DNA from: CAUZIZ01 sp965222655
GTDB taxonomy: Bacteria; Acidobacteriota; UBA6911; RPQK01; JAJDTT01
NCBI GenBank assembly: GCA_965222655.1
Contig: CBDCUP010000021.1
Location: 806,001 to 870,000, forward strand
Direction: 5' to 3'
DNA: 64,000 bases
Of this stretch, positions 1 through 9,524 are shown one piece after another; the stretch's first letter is position 1, and every line of letters begins with the position of its first letter. Under the pieces are notes generated by a model. It did no database searches. It saw only the letters and a list, made by a program, of their open reading frames with translations, and was not told the origin of the DNA. The position numbers and the translations under genes were made by a program.

Positions 1-798
1 CAGACCACAGGACTCTTCGATCCAGCTGGAGGCTACAGCGAGCCCGACCGATACATTCCTGCTCTCACCGTCAGGAACCGGCAGCTGGGCGTCGAAATAC
101 GGGAGCGGCAGCAGGTCACCGGCTTACTGAGCCAGGGTGGCAAGGTAACCGGAGTACGAACCACTCAGGGAGACCTGGAAGCAGATACGGTGGTTTGTAC
201 GGTTCATATCTGGACGCTGCGCCTGCTTGAGGAACTGAAGCTTCGACTTCCCATGAAGGCCTTTGTCCATCAGCGCTATCTGACCGAGCCGCTACCCGAG
301 CCAGTTGAGATTCCGGCTTCAAGTTGGGGCGAGACCTATTTCCGCCCGGCCGAGGGCTCCCGGATCCTGGCCGGAATGAGCACCCCGGGGCGAGGCGAGT
401 ATCCTATCGGCTCTTCGGGATTTCACATGTCGGAGCTGACGGCGCCAGAGAAACTACAGCAAGAGCTGCGCCAGCAATTGGAGGAAGTTCTTCCTTGCCT
501 GAAACAGGTCGGGTGGGAGGAAACCAGGGTGGGACTCCTTTCTTATTCGGGAGACTACGAGCCTATCCTGGGACCTCTGAAGCAGGTACCGGGTTTGTAC
601 GTGGCCGCCTGCTTCCACTCCAATGGCTTCGCCTACAATCCCATATCTGGAAGGCTCCTGGCCGAATACGTGGTCGATGGAAGGACCAGCATCAACATCG
701 ATCTCTATTCACCCGATCGTTTCGGCGAGGAGGAGACGCGGCGTTTTCTGGCCGAACCCATCACCCAGGGGCAGGCGCTGGAGATGCGTCCCTACTGA
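1..798 (+). CDS. FAD-dependent oxidoreductase (DAO/glycine oxidase type), C-terminal part
   Basis: The frame is open to the first base of the window, so only the last 265 residues are seen. The product resembles the D-amino-acid/glycine/sarcosine oxidase superfamily, which oxidises amine substrates with a flavin. Near the start is the DPxGGYSEPDRYIPAL segment typical of the substrate-domain boundary, then a T..GDLEADTVV strand and, near residues 195-225, the family C-terminal pattern GLYVAACFHSNGFAYNPISG followed by LAEYVVDG, which contacts flavin and substrate. The N-terminal dinucleotide-binding GxGxxG motif lies outside the window. It is followed after 60 bp by an SDR dehydrogenase on the same strand, suggesting a catabolic operon. 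Substrate cannot be told from the sequence. Confidence 0.85.
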   Translation, partial: QTTGLFDPAGGYSEPDRYIPALTVRNRQLGVEIRERQQVTGLLSQGGKVTGVRTTQGDLEADTVVCTVHIWTLRLLEELKLRLPMKAFVHQRYLTEPLPEPVEIPASSWGETYFRPAEGSRILAGMSTPGRGEYPIGSSGFHMSELTAPEKLQQELRQQLEEVLPCLKQVGWEETRVGLLSYSGDYEPILGPLKQVPGLYVAACFHSNGFAYNPISGRLLAEYVVDGRTSINIDLYSPDRFGEEETRRFLAEPITQGQALEMRPY

Positions 799-858
799 TA
801 TGGCGGCAGTCTCGCGTCCCCGGTTGAGAAGACAAACGGAAAGGGCTATAACCTCCCC

Positions 859-1620
859 ATGCCCTCTTCGTTGTTTTCCCTCGACGGTGGCGTGGTCATT
901 GTGACGGGAGCCAGCCGTGGCCTTGGGCACGCAATTGCGCAGGGTTTCCTGGATCATCAGGCCCGTCTCGTGGCCGTGGCCCGATCTTCGTCAATTCGAG
1001 AGGCATTCCCCGGCGCTCCTCGCGATCGATGGCTCGCGGTTCAAGCTGACGTCACCGAGCCGGGTGCAGTTGCTCGGATCCGAGATGCCGCCTGCGAGCG
1101 GTTCGGCCGAATCGACGTCCTGGTCAACAACGCCGGCATGACCAGACCACAGGACCGACCCTACGAGGGTGACGAAGTCTGGGATGAGACCCTGGCACTC
1201 AATCTGAAGGCACCCTTTCTCCTCAGCGGCGCCGTAGCCGAGAGGATGAAGCAAAAAGGAGGAGGGTCGATCATTCATATCGCCAGCATCAACGCCATGA
1301 TGGGTTTTCCGGGGAATCCGTCCTATCAGGCTTCCAAGGGGGGACTGCGTCAGCTCACCCGGGCTATGGCGCGTGACTGGGGACAGTACAACATTCGCGT
1401 CAACAGCATCTGCCCAGGTTATTTCCGCACTGCTATGGGGGCACGTACCTATGCCGATCCCGTCCTCCGGGAGGAACGCTCCAGCCGAACCCTCCTGGGA
1501 CGATGGGGAGAGCCCGAAGAGCTTGTCGGGGCCTGTATCTTCCTGGCTTCATCCGCAGCCTCGTATGTCACCGGCAGCGATCTCATGGTCGACGGAGGCT
1601 GGACCGCGAAGGGCTTGTAA
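859..1620 (+). CDS. SDR family NAD(P)-dependent oxidoreductase
   Basis: A 253-residue classical short-chain dehydrogenase, the usual family length. The nucleotide-binding motif TGASRGLG is at about residues 16-23, NNAG at about 90-93, the catalytic Ser at 143 (HIASINA), and the YQASK pair gives Tyr156 and Lys160. The C-terminal region carries the FLASSAASYVTGSDLMVDGG signature typical of 3-oxoacyl-ACP reductase or sugar/polyol dehydrogenase-like members. The specific substrate is not determinable. It lies 60 bp downstream of the FAD oxidase and 160 bp upstream of a symporter, consistent with an uptake and oxidation cluster for one small organic substrate. Cytoplasmic. Confidence 0.95.
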   Translation: MPSSLFSLDGGVVIVTGASRGLGHAIAQGFLDHQARLVAVARSSSIREAFPGAPRDRWLAVQADVTEPGAVARIRDAACERFGRIDVLVNNAGMTRPQDRPYEGDEVWDETLALNLKAPFLLSGAVAERMKQKGGGSIIHIASINAMMGFPGNPSYQASKGGLRQLTRAMARDWGQYNIRVNSICPGYFRTAMGARTYADPVLREERSSRTLLGRWGEPEELVGACIFLASSAASYVTGSDLMVDGGWTAKGL

Positions 1621-1781
1621 CAAAACGTCGCATTCCATTGGATCCGATCTGGACGCAATCCAGTAGAGGAAGTCATGCTTAGACGATTCACCGTGATCAT
1701 TGGGATTCCGTCCAGCGGAACAGCGGGCAGCCTCGGCTGCTGTATGGCCGGAGTGCAGAATCCATTCCAGCGGAGACAGGG

Positions 1782-3425
1782 GTGATGGGCCAGACTGGGC
1801 TTGGAACCTTGGATTGGATCATCATTCTCATATACGCCTCCTCCACCATCGGGCTTGGCTATTACTACAGCCGCAAACAAAAGAACATCCGCGAGTACTT
1901 CATGGGGAGCGGGAAGATGAATCCCGTTCTGGTGGGTATCTCCTTGTTCGCCACTCTCTTGAGCACCATTTCCTACATGGCCTACCCGGGAGAAATGATC
2001 GCCAAGGGTCCCGGCACCATCCTCGCGAGTCTGCTGACCCTACCTTTCATCTATCTGCTGGTTACCAGGCTGCTGCTGGGTGTCTACATGCGTCAGAGTG
2101 TGACCAGCGCCTACGAGCTACTGGAAAAGCGGTTAGGCTTGGGAATCCGCATCCTGGGTGCCACCATGTTCCTGGTCCTGAGGCTGGTCTGGATGTCTCT
2201 TCTGGTCTACGTGGCCGCCTCGGCCATGACCGTGATGATGGGGGTGGGCAAGGAATGGATACCCTACATCGTCCTGGCCACGGGCTTCGTTTCGGTCATC
2301 TATACCTCCCTAGGGGGGCTCGGAGCCGTGGTGATAACCGACTTCGTGCAGACGGTACTTCTCCTGGGAGGTGCCCTTCTGGTGGTGGTGCTCATCAGCA
2401 TCTCACTGGGTGGTTTCAGCTGGTTCCCCACCAGCTGGCAGCCCACCTGGGATGTCCAACCGCTCTTTAGCCTGGACCCCCGGGTGAGAGTGACGATCCT
2501 AGGAGGTCTGGTGACCGGTATTATCTGGTACGTCTGTACCGCGGGCGGCGACCAGGTCAGTGTTCAACGATTCATGGCCACTGGCGATGCCCGCGCGGCA
2601 GGCCGCTCCTACCTGACCCAGATGTGCGTGTCAGCCGCTGTCAGCGTGGCTCTGGCTCTGGTGGGGTTCTCCCTGCTGGGCTACTTCACCCAGAGGCCTG
2701 AGGCGCTACCTGCAGGTATGAGCCTGGCCACGGATGGGGACAAGATCTTTCCCTTCTTCGTCGCCTACCATCTACCCGCCGGCATCTCAGGCCTGGTGGT
2801 CGCTGCCATGTTCGCGGCAGCCATGTCCAGTATCGATTCCGGCGTGAACTCGATCACGGCTGTGATCATGACCGACTTCCTGGATCGCTTTGGTCACAAG
2901 CCAAAAACGGACCGGGGACACGTGAGGCTCGCTCGTCTGCTTGCCTTCGGTGTGGGAACCGTGGTGGTGATCGGCAGCTCTTTCATGGAGTACGTCCCGG
3001 GCAACTTCATCGGAGTGACCCAGCGCACGACCAACCTGCTGGTTACACCCCTCTTTGCGCTGTTCTGTTTCGCCCTGTTCATTCCCATCGCCCGTCCCCT
3101 GGGGGTGGTAGTGGGGACGATTTACGGAGTGTCCACGGCCCTTCTCGTAGCATTTTCGGGAAGTCTATATGAGACTCTTCAAGGGGCCACTTTTTTTGAT
3201 GTCTCCTCACCAATCGACGTCACTCCCATCAGCTTCCAGTGGATTGCGCCCCTCGCCCTGGCCGTCAATCTGGGAGCGGGAACGGTGCTGAGCCTGATGC
3301 TTCGTAGCGACGAGGGTTCCCTGGGGTTGACGTGGAAGTTCGTGGTCTCGCTTATTCCCCTGCTCGGGTGGGCTGCAATCCTCCTCCTCTGGCCCTGGAT
3401 CGATGCGGCTTTCATAGGCTTCTGA
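1782..3425 (+). CDS. Sodium:solute symporter (SSS family)
   Basis: 547 residues with about 13 hydrophobic segments, the size and pattern of the SSS family that drives uptake of sugars, amino or organic acids with sodium. Visible family features include the N-terminal LDWIIILIYASSTIGLGYYY helix, SRKQKNIREYFMGSGKMNP, the TYMAYPGE-like segment after helix 2, GxGxxVVITDFVQT in the middle, and AAAMSSIDSGVNSI preceding a cytoplasmic loop. The start is GTG-ATG (1782/1785) behind a CGGAGACAGGGG ribosome-binding region. Probably the uptake system for the substrate of the two upstream oxidoreductases; that link is inferred from gene order only. Confidence 0.93.
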   Translation: MMGQTGLGTLDWIIILIYASSTIGLGYYYSRKQKNIREYFMGSGKMNPVLVGISLFATLLSTISYMAYPGEMIAKGPGTILASLLTLPFIYLLVTRLLLGVYMRQSVTSAYELLEKRLGLGIRILGATMFLVLRLVWMSLLVYVAASAMTVMMGVGKEWIPYIVLATGFVSVIYTSLGGLGAVVITDFVQTVLLLGGALLVVVLISISLGGFSWFPTSWQPTWDVQPLFSLDPRVRVTILGGLVTGIIWYVCTAGGDQVSVQRFMATGDARAAGRSYLTQMCVSAAVSVALALVGFSLLGYFTQRPEALPAGMSLATDGDKIFPFFVAYHLPAGISGLVVAAMFAAAMSSIDSGVNSITAVIMTDFLDRFGHKPKTDRGHVRLARLLAFGVGTVVVIGSSFMEYVPGNFIGVTQRTTNLLVTPLFALFCFALFIPIARPLGVVVGTIYGVSTALLVAFSGSLYETLQGATFFDVSSPIDVTPISFQWIAPLALAVNLGAGTVLSLMLRSDEGSLGLTWKFVVSLIPLLGWAAILLLWPWIDAAFIGF

Positions 3426-3512
3426 ATTTCCGGAGTTGAAAGAAGATGGCGCTGTCAAGTTAATGTAGGCCAAGCGATTCGGAGCCGGGATACACCCCAG
3501 TCCCGCTCCTCC

Positions 3513-3935
3513 TCAGCGGACACACGTCGCCTTTCTCCAGTAGGCAAAAGCTCTGTCGCGAAGCAGTCGATAATGAATTGCCTTGAGATGGCTCCGACCA
3601 ACCCGGAACAGATTCTGAACCGGACCGTGGACAGAAAGGAATCGTTGGGACTGCTGGATTGATTTGAACCGTCTTATCTGCCTCTCTTTTTCACGGGTGT
3701 GCTGGTGCGAAACTTCAGCCCGGTTGTTCTCATACTGACCGGTCTTATGTTCAACTGAGGGGAACACTTCGCGGTGTGCCGCTGGGTAGGTCTTGAGCTT
3801 GTCAGTGATGAGTTTCCACGGAGGCCGGCCTTGTTTTTTCAACACCTTATACCCGAAAGAACCATCAGACGCTTCATTACATGCCTCCCTCGTAGTAACC
3901 GCAATCCAGAGTCGCATCCAGAATTTTCCCATCAA
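3513..3935 (-). pseudogene. IS6-family transposase remnant (C-terminal part)
   Basis: The minus strand encodes the conserved C-terminal half of IS6/IS240-type DDE transposases: a KLITDKLKTYPAAHRE segment containing one catalytic Asp, then NNRAEVSHQHTREKERQIRRF, QRFLSVHGPVQNLF and a terminal AYWRKAT. The N-terminal helix-turn-helix and first catalytic residue are missing, and the first 35 residues do not look like IS6 protein in this frame, while an adjacent frame does better, so a frameshift is likely. No terminal inverted repeats were found. It abuts and slightly overlaps the 3' end of the dioxygenase gene and is presumably inactive. Confidence 0.75.
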
Positions 3936-4717
3936 GTATACAGGTCCCGCCGTCCGATCTGCTTGATTCTCTCGTCTGAGCAGCGCTGCAGCCTGGAGTA
4001 GGGAGGATTCCCTCCCGGGACCTGTTTGAAGGGGTTGTTGCGAGCGGCGTTATACGAGCAGATCAGGGCCAAACGTGGCAGCTCACTGCGATTCTGATCC
4101 GAGCGATGAATCAGGTTGGAGTCAAAGAATAGAGCGGATCCACTCTCCATCTCGCAGTAGACCAGCTCCATTCGTTCTAGCGCCGCCTCGATTCGTTCTG
4201 GGTCGGCGCCCATCTGGCCCGAGACGGTGGCGTGGTCGACCCGGCCCATCAGATGGGAGCCGCGGATCGCCTGTAGGCAGCCGTTTTTCTTAGTGGCGCG
4301 ATCGACCGCCACCATGCAGCTGGCCAGGAGAGGAAAGAGGCAGGCGTGCTCGACATACCAGTAGCCGTAGTCCTGATGCCACTCCCAGGCTCCGCCGATG
4401 CGTGGCTCTTTCAGCATTATCTTGTAGTTCCAGAGGTAGGCCTCACCGCCAAGGATCTGCTCAATTGGATCGAGCAATCGAGGGCAGCCTACGAAGGCAC
4501 TGTAGATGTCGTCGCCCATCATCTTGCGGACAGTCAACCGGGAGGCTCTGCCCTCGGCGTCCCTTCTATCATAGGCTTCGGCCGCTAGGCGCTGGTCTGT
4601 CGTAGCTATCTTCATCAACAGGTCCACCTCCTCGGCGTCGAATAGCTTCTCAATCATGAGATATCCGTCCGCCCGGTATTGCTCTAACTGTGCCTCAGAT
4701 AGCTTGAAATCACGCAC
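3932..4717 (-). CDS. Phytanoyl-CoA dioxygenase (PhyH) family protein
   Basis: A 261-residue Fe(II)/2-oxoglutarate oxygenase of the PhyH family. The iron ligands are visible: WHQDYG gives the HxD pair, and LIHRSDQNRSELPR gives the distal His and the Arg that binds 2-oxoglutarate. The N-terminal LSEAQLEQYRADGYLMIE motif is standard for the family, which hydroxylates diverse small molecules. The stop codon falls at the edge of the IS6 remnant, so the natural C-terminal few residues may have been replaced. It is transcribed away from the phosphotriesterase-like gene, with an 85-bp divergent intergenic region likely holding both promoters. Confidence 0.88.
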   Translation of the reverse strand: MRDFKLSEAQLEQYRADGYLMIEKLFDAEEVDLLMKIATTDQRLAAEAYDRRDAEGRASRLTVRKMMGDDIYSAFVGCPRLLDPIEQILGGEAYLWNYKIMLKEPRIGGAWEWHQDYGYWYVEHACLFPLLASCMVAVDRATKKNGCLQAIRGSHLMGRVDHATVSGQMGADPERIEAALERMELVYCEMESGSALFFDSNLIHRSDQNRSELPRLALICSYNAARNNPFKQVPGGNPPYSRLQRCSDERIKQIGRRDLYT

Positions 4718-4802
4718 TCGCGTTCCCTCCGCTCGGGACCTTTGGCATAATGAACCTGTCCTCTATTCTGCCAGCAAGATGCGCCGGAAGGAAGATTGAA
4801 GA

Positions 4803-6157
4803 TTGAGTTATCTGACGGGCATGGTGCAGACCGTGCGGGGTCTGATCGATCCCTCTGAGCTTGGACCCACACTCATGCACGAGCATGTGGTCTGCGACTT
4901 CACGCCGACGGCAAGAAGGCCGGAGGAGCCCGCTGAGATCACCCTCGAGAACGTGTGGGAGATGAACTACAACTGGTTCGAGGCTCCAGGGAATCGGTGG
5001 CTATTGGACCGGGAGGTGGCGGTCCGCGAAATGGATCGGATGGTGAAGGACGGCGGCCGATCGGTGGTCGAGGTGAGCACCCACCCCATGGTGCTTGACC
5101 CCGAAGGGCTGCTCGAAGTCTCCCAGCGTACCGACGTCCACATCGTCCGGGGCTGTGGGCGATATCTGGACGAGTTCATGAATCCCGCAGACCTGGAGCG
5201 AAGTGTGGACGACCTGGCCGCCGACATCGTGACCGACATTCGGGAGGGCGCTGGAGAGGTGGGTGTCCGGGCCGGCATCATCGGTGAGATCGGCTGTTCC
5301 TGGCCCTGGACGGAGGCTGAGAAACGATCCATGCAGGCGGCGGTGATCGCACAGCAAGAGACTGGGGCGGCGCTATCGATTCATCCCGGGAGGGACGCGC
5401 AGGCCCCTTTTGAAATCGCCACTTTCCTAGCCTCGGCCGGAGTGGACTTTTCACGCACCATCATGGACCACATCGACCGAAGGCTCTTCGAAACCGAAAG
5501 TATCCTGCGCCTGGCCGAGACCGGATGTGTCCTCGAGTTCGACGTCTTTGGGTGGGAGACTTCTTTCGGTTCATCCGGTAAATGGGGAGGTGCCGCCAGT
5601 CAAAGGCAGGCCGCGGAAACTGCCGCACTATGCAAACCGTGGAAAAACAAGTAGTTCTGGAGGAGAACTGGCAAGTGCTCGCAGTTGTTTTTCCACCGTT
5701 CGCACAGCGCTTGGAAAACTCCGTATCACGGGCTTGCTGGCCCAGTTCGATATCGCTCGGAGTTTTCCACAGTTCCCACGGCCCCTGCTACTGCAGCCGA
5801 CTATATTGACAAGCGAACGGGGAACCAGATTTGGGATCCGGAAAGCGCCGAACCACGTTCCACCTCCCCATTTACCGGATGACCCCTTCTTTCTTCGTGC
5901 ACGGAGTGGATCTGGATCTATCCAGCGACGGTGTCCGCGTGAGCGCAATTCGCGCCCTGATAGACGCCGGCCACCTGGAGCAAGTAGTGATCGCCCACGA
6001 TATTTGCCAGCGGACCCGCCAGATGGAGTTTGGGGGGCACGGCTATGGGCACATCTACCGCAATATCGTTCCCATGATGGGTCGCCGAGGAATTACGGAG
6101 GAACAGATCGACCGCATCCTCGTCCAGAACCCGGCGCGACTGCTGTCCTTTGCCTGA
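4803..6157 (+). pseudogene. Phosphotriesterase-family hydrolase, split by a 318-bp insertion
   Basis: The N-terminal part (4803-5567) has the family start VQTVRGLIDPSELGPTLMHEH with the HxH metal ligands, then GEIGCSWPWTEAEKR, SIHPGRD and IMDHIDRR. The C-terminal part (5894-6157) carries VVIAHDICQ (metal Asp) and GHGYGHIYRNIVPMM. Between them lies a MITE; removing 5568-5893 (element plus one 8-bp target repeat) joins the parts in frame as ...FGWETSFFVHGVD... to give about 342 residues, the usual length. As it stands the N-terminal frame runs into the element and stops at 5654. Start is TTG at 4803 or ATG at 4821. Family members are metal-dependent hydrolases of lactones or esters; substrate unknown. 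Confidence 0.92.
5568..5885. mobile_element. 318-bp MITE with 25-bp terminal inverted repeats
   Basis: The ends are inverted repeats of about 25 bp with one mismatch (core TCATCCGGTAAATGGGGAGG at 5571-5590, its complement ending at 5882). The element is flanked by an 8-bp direct repeat CTTCTTTC (5560-5567 and 5886-5893). No transposase is encoded. Inside are two further inverted pairs: a GTGGAAAAACAA/TTGTTTTTCCAC pair near 5635 and 5690, and GGAAAACTCCG/CGGAGTTTTCC near 5711 and 5758. The architecture is that of a non-autonomous element mobilised by a transposase that makes 8-bp duplications; the parent family is not identified. Confidence 0.9.
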
Positions 6158-6382
6158 TATCGAGGGGGAAAACGATGCAGCCTGATCATTTCCAAAGGAA
6201 CCATCCTGGATGGCACCGGTAAGGCTCCGACATCAGGCGATATCGCGATCAAAGGAGGGAAGATTTCGGATGTAGGCAATCTGGCGGAGGTTGCAGAGGT
6301 CCCGGTGCTGGATGCGACTGGACTCTATGTGACTCCGGGCTTCATCGACATTCACAGCCACTCTGACTATTCCCTGGTGGTG

Positions 6383-7834
6383 CACTAGTGTCCGGTTTGA
6401 TGTCGTTGATTCTAAAAGACTTAAAGCTCTCTTAACTGTAAGGTTATAGTCACTCGACTCCTATCCTCCTACAAACAAAGGCCTTAGCCGTCTTCCGAAC
6501 AAGTTGCGCTGTCTCCACTTTGGTGCCCGTTTGGGCCCGTTTTTCGTCTCCCAGGTCAAGACCTGCCCCAGAGCCAGGTACTCTAGGGCCGTGACCTGCA
6601 GCCGCTTGAAAATCTCGTACAGGCGCCCGGGGGGCCGCAGCAGAAACTTCACGTAGGCCACCAGCAGGTAGACACACAGCGCCACCCAGACCTGCGTCAT
6701 CACCGCATTGGCCGTGGTCCCCAGAAAGCTCTTGATCTTCAGGTGCTGCTTGACCCATTTGAAGAACAGCTCGATTTGCCAGCGAGCCTTATAGATGGCG
6801 GCCACCTCAGCCGCCCTGAGATGAAACAGATTGGTCAAGAAGACATAGAACTGCCTCGTCTCCGGGTCCCGGTAGCCGATGCGGCGCAGGGGAGTCGACA
6901 GGCATCCGGCCGCCTTCCCGGTCAGACGAATGACTTGATCCGAGGTGATCCCCGGCGGGGAGCCCACCGGCCGCCGCTCCAGCACCCGGTAACGCGCGTT
7001 GCGCTTCTGCCGGGTCACGAAGTACACCCCCTGGCGGTGGAGTTGGTCAAACCAGTGGTAGTCCACGTAGGCCCGGTCAAAGGTCAGGATGCTGTCCGGT
7101 TCGTAGCGCTGGCCGCGCGCCACCTCGATCTCGTGCTCCCGGCCCGGGGTCATCACGCAAAAGCTGGGGATGTGCCCCCCGTGATCCAAGATCAGATGTA
7201 ACTTGATCGCCCCTTTTCGCTTGCGAAACTTCGCCCAGTCAAAGACTTTCAGGCACAGATCGATCACCGTCGCATCCAGACTGTACACCCGATGCCGGAA
7301 GCCGAAACGCTGACCGGGAGCCTGACTCCGACAGCGGCTGTACAGGCAAGAAAACAGCTCCCCGAAGATCTCCTGGGGTCGTTTGCGGTTCGCATCCGCC
7401 AGCGTGGAGCGGCTCACCGCCCCCAGCCCCACTTGCTGCAGCTTCTTTCGCCCTGCATCTAAAGCGGTTACCAGATCCCTCAAACTATGCTGTCCGGTTA
7501 ACTGCCCGAAAAAAAGGGCCACGAACTGCCCCCAGCACGACAACTTCCGGACTCCCTTGTCACCTTGGCGGCGCTCCACGATGGCGCGAAACTCATCCCG
7601 GGGGATATGACGGAGCAACTGATGCAGGACTGACGTATACTTGGCCATGGGATCTCCTTGGTCTTCTTTGGCTTTTTGATGACAACCAAAGAGTTTAACC
7701 AAGGTAGGTCCCCTTCCCAAATCGGGCCCAGGAGCTTCCGGGCCAAAAACAACCCCCTTCTTTCCACCATCTCCCCAAAGCCCCATCACATAAGGCTTTC
7801 AGCCAGACCTCGAAAAATAAACCGGACAGCAGTG
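6383..7834. mobile_element. IS4-family insertion sequence, 1452 bp
   Basis: The element is bounded by a 9-bp direct repeat CTGGTGGTG (6374-6382 and 7835-7843) and by imperfect terminal inverted repeats, CACTAGTGTCCGGTTT at the left and CACTGCTGTCCGGTTT when the right end is read inward. It contains a single full transposase gene on the minus strand. Removing the element plus one repeat restores SDYSLVVDPRAVS in the D-aminoacylase. The near-identical target repeats and intact transposase suggest a fairly recent insertion. Confidence 0.92.
6461..7648 (-). CDS. IS4-family transposase (DUF4372 plus DDE domain)
   Basis: 395 residues. The N-terminus MAKYTSVLHQLLRHIPRDEF is the DUF4372 domain found in this IS4 subgroup; the DDE domain follows with YSLDATVIDLC (first Asp), LTFDRAYVDYHWF (second Asp) and the Y-(2)-R-(3)-E-(6)-K signature in YKARWQIELFFKWVK (catalytic Glu). 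The frame is open 47 codons further upstream, but the ATG at 7648 is preceded by a strong AAGGAG six bases before it, so that start was chosen. It catalyses transposition of the surrounding element. Confidence 0.95.
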   Translation of the reverse strand: MAKYTSVLHQLLRHIPRDEFRAIVERRQGDKGVRKLSCWGQFVALFFGQLTGQHSLRDLVTALDAGRKKLQQVGLGAVSRSTLADANRKRPQEIFGELFSCLYSRCRSQAPGQRFGFRHRVYSLDATVIDLCLKVFDWAKFRKRKGAIKLHLILDHGGHIPSFCVMTPGREHEIEVARGQRYEPDSILTFDRAYVDYHWFDQLHRQGVYFVTRQKRNARYRVLERRPVGSPPGITSDQVIRLTGKAAGCLSTPLRRIGYRDPETRQFYVFLTNLFHLRAAEVAAIYKARWQIELFFKWVKQHLKIKSFLGTTANAVMTQVWVALCVYLLVAYVKFLLRPPGRLYEIFKRLQVTALEYLALGQVLTWETKNGPKRAPKWRQRNLFGRRLRPLFVGG

Positions 7835-9221
7835 CTGGTGGTGGACCCACGTGCGGTGAGTGCCGTTAGCCAGGGGGTGACTCTGGAAGTCGTGGGCAAC
7901 TGCGGTCACGGTTGTGCACCGATCGAGAGCGTCGAGCTGGCGGCCAGCAATATCTACGGTTATCAAACTTCCTTGGGTATTTCATGGAAGACCATGGCTC
8001 AGTATCTGGATCATCTGGAGTCGCTTCAGCCGGCACTCAATGTCATTACCCTGGCAGCCAACGGTAACCTGCGCCTGGCGACGGTCGGGTTGGCCGAGCG
8101 CAATGCCACAGCTTCCGAGTTGGGGCAGATGGAGAAGTTGCTGAAACAGGCGCTGGAGGAGGGAGCCTTCGGCTACTCCACCGGACTGGAGTACAACTGC
8201 GAGCAGGGTTGCGGCGAAGAAGAGATCGTCGCTCTGTGTAGAGTTGCCGCTAGAGCCGGGGGGATCTACGCCACCCACACCCGCAACCGGGCCGGTGAAG
8301 CCGAAGAAACCATTGCTGAAGCGATCCGGACAGCTGACGCCGCCGAGATCCCGCTGCAGATTTCCCACATCGCCACGGTAGCTCGCCTGGCGCCGGACAG
8401 CACCTGGGCTGTCCAGCAGGCTCTGGATCAGGTAGAAGCAGCTCGTGCCAGAGGTCAGGATGTGACGATCGATCAGCACACCCGCATGTATGGAACCACC
8501 AATCTGAGCACGATGCTGCCTCAGTGGGCACTGGAGGGAGGTCCTGGTTCTATTGCCGAGCGGCTGAACGACCCGAAGACTCGGAAGGAGATGAGCCAAC
8601 ACTCCAGCATCATCGTCTCCTTGGCACAGGGTGACTGGAATCGAATTGTCGTTTTTCGCAGCAAGGCCCTGCCCGAGATCTCGCAGAAAAGCATATTCGA
8701 GATCGCTGATACCTGGGGTGTCGGTATTTACGATGCGATCTACGACATCCTACTGGCGGAGATCGATGATCTGCACGCCTTGATGGTCATCTGCCTGGCC
8801 TACGAGGAAGCAGATCTACATCTGCCCGTGAGCCTCCCTTACTGTATGCCGGGCTCGGATGCAATCGCGCTGGCGCCGGATGGGCCCCTGCAGGACGAAA
8901 CCTTCCACGGATCCTATACCTGGGCAGGTTACTACTATCGTACGTTTGCCCGGGACAAGGCCCTTTTCAGCCCCCAGGAAACAGTACGCCGCATGACGTC
9001 CTTGCCTGCAGAACGCATGGGATTGAGGGATCGGGGAGTCATTCGGAAGGGGAACTGGGCGGACCTTGCAATCTTCGATCCCGCAGCCTTTTCCGATCGC
9101 GGAACGACCTTCGAACCGAATCAGGTGTGTCAGGGCATGGTCCATGTCCTGGTCAATGGGATAGTCGCCCTACAGGATGGCAAACTGACGGGCGAAAGAG
9201 CGGGAAGTGTCCTGCGCCATT

Positions 9222-9524
9222 AGCCGCTCGGACGGCACGATCTATTTTACGGACCCGCCCTACGGAATCATTCCCGGTGAATCGTCGTCGTACAGTAAGC
9301 AGAAAAAACAGCCGTGCAACGGCCTGTACCGCATTTCGCACGACGGTGTTTTCGCACGGGTCGCCGACGATTTCGACCGTCCCAACGGGCTCGCCTTTTC
9401 TCCCGACGAGTCGGTGCTGTACGTCAACGACACGCCCCGCAGCCAGGTTCGTGCGTTCGAGGTTCACACCGACGGCAGCTTGACCCATTCCCGGGTCCTT
9501 GCCGACATTCTTTGCCGCGCATGA
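9222..9524 (+). pseudogene. SMP-30/gluconolactonase-family fragment
   Basis: The reading frame contains the central blades of an SMP-30/lactonase beta-propeller: SDGTIYFTDPPYGI, GLYRISHDGVFARVADDF, RPNGLAFSPDESVLYVNDT and VRAFEVHTDGSL. The first 120 or so residues and the C-terminal third of a normal 300-residue protein are missing. It begins immediately after the D-aminoacylase stop codon and breaks off after VLADI, where unrelated sequence starts. A full-length relative is present at 44843-45745, but this fragment is not a copy of it. It is a decay product and unlikely to function. Confidence 0.85.

Larger units (their letters stand above)
6175..9223 (+). pseudogene. N-acyl-D-amino-acid deacylase (D-aminoacylase) family, split by an IS
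   Basis: The first fragment (6182-6382) reads from LIISKGTILDGTG to YVTPGFIDIHSHSDYSL with the amidohydrolase HxH; the second (7844-9220) runs from DPRAVSAVSQGVTLEVVGNCG to the usual DLAIFDPAAFSDRGTTF end. Joining them across the IS4-type element gives a continuous frame of about 526 residues, the family length. These enzymes are zinc amidohydrolases that deacylate N-acyl-D-amino acids. The only ATG near the start (6175) is one base out of frame with the body and the true frame has no ATG/GTG/TTG start after the stop at 6155, so a small 5' indel is also likely. It followed the phosphotriesterase gene by about 20 bp, presumably one operon. Confidence 0.9.
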
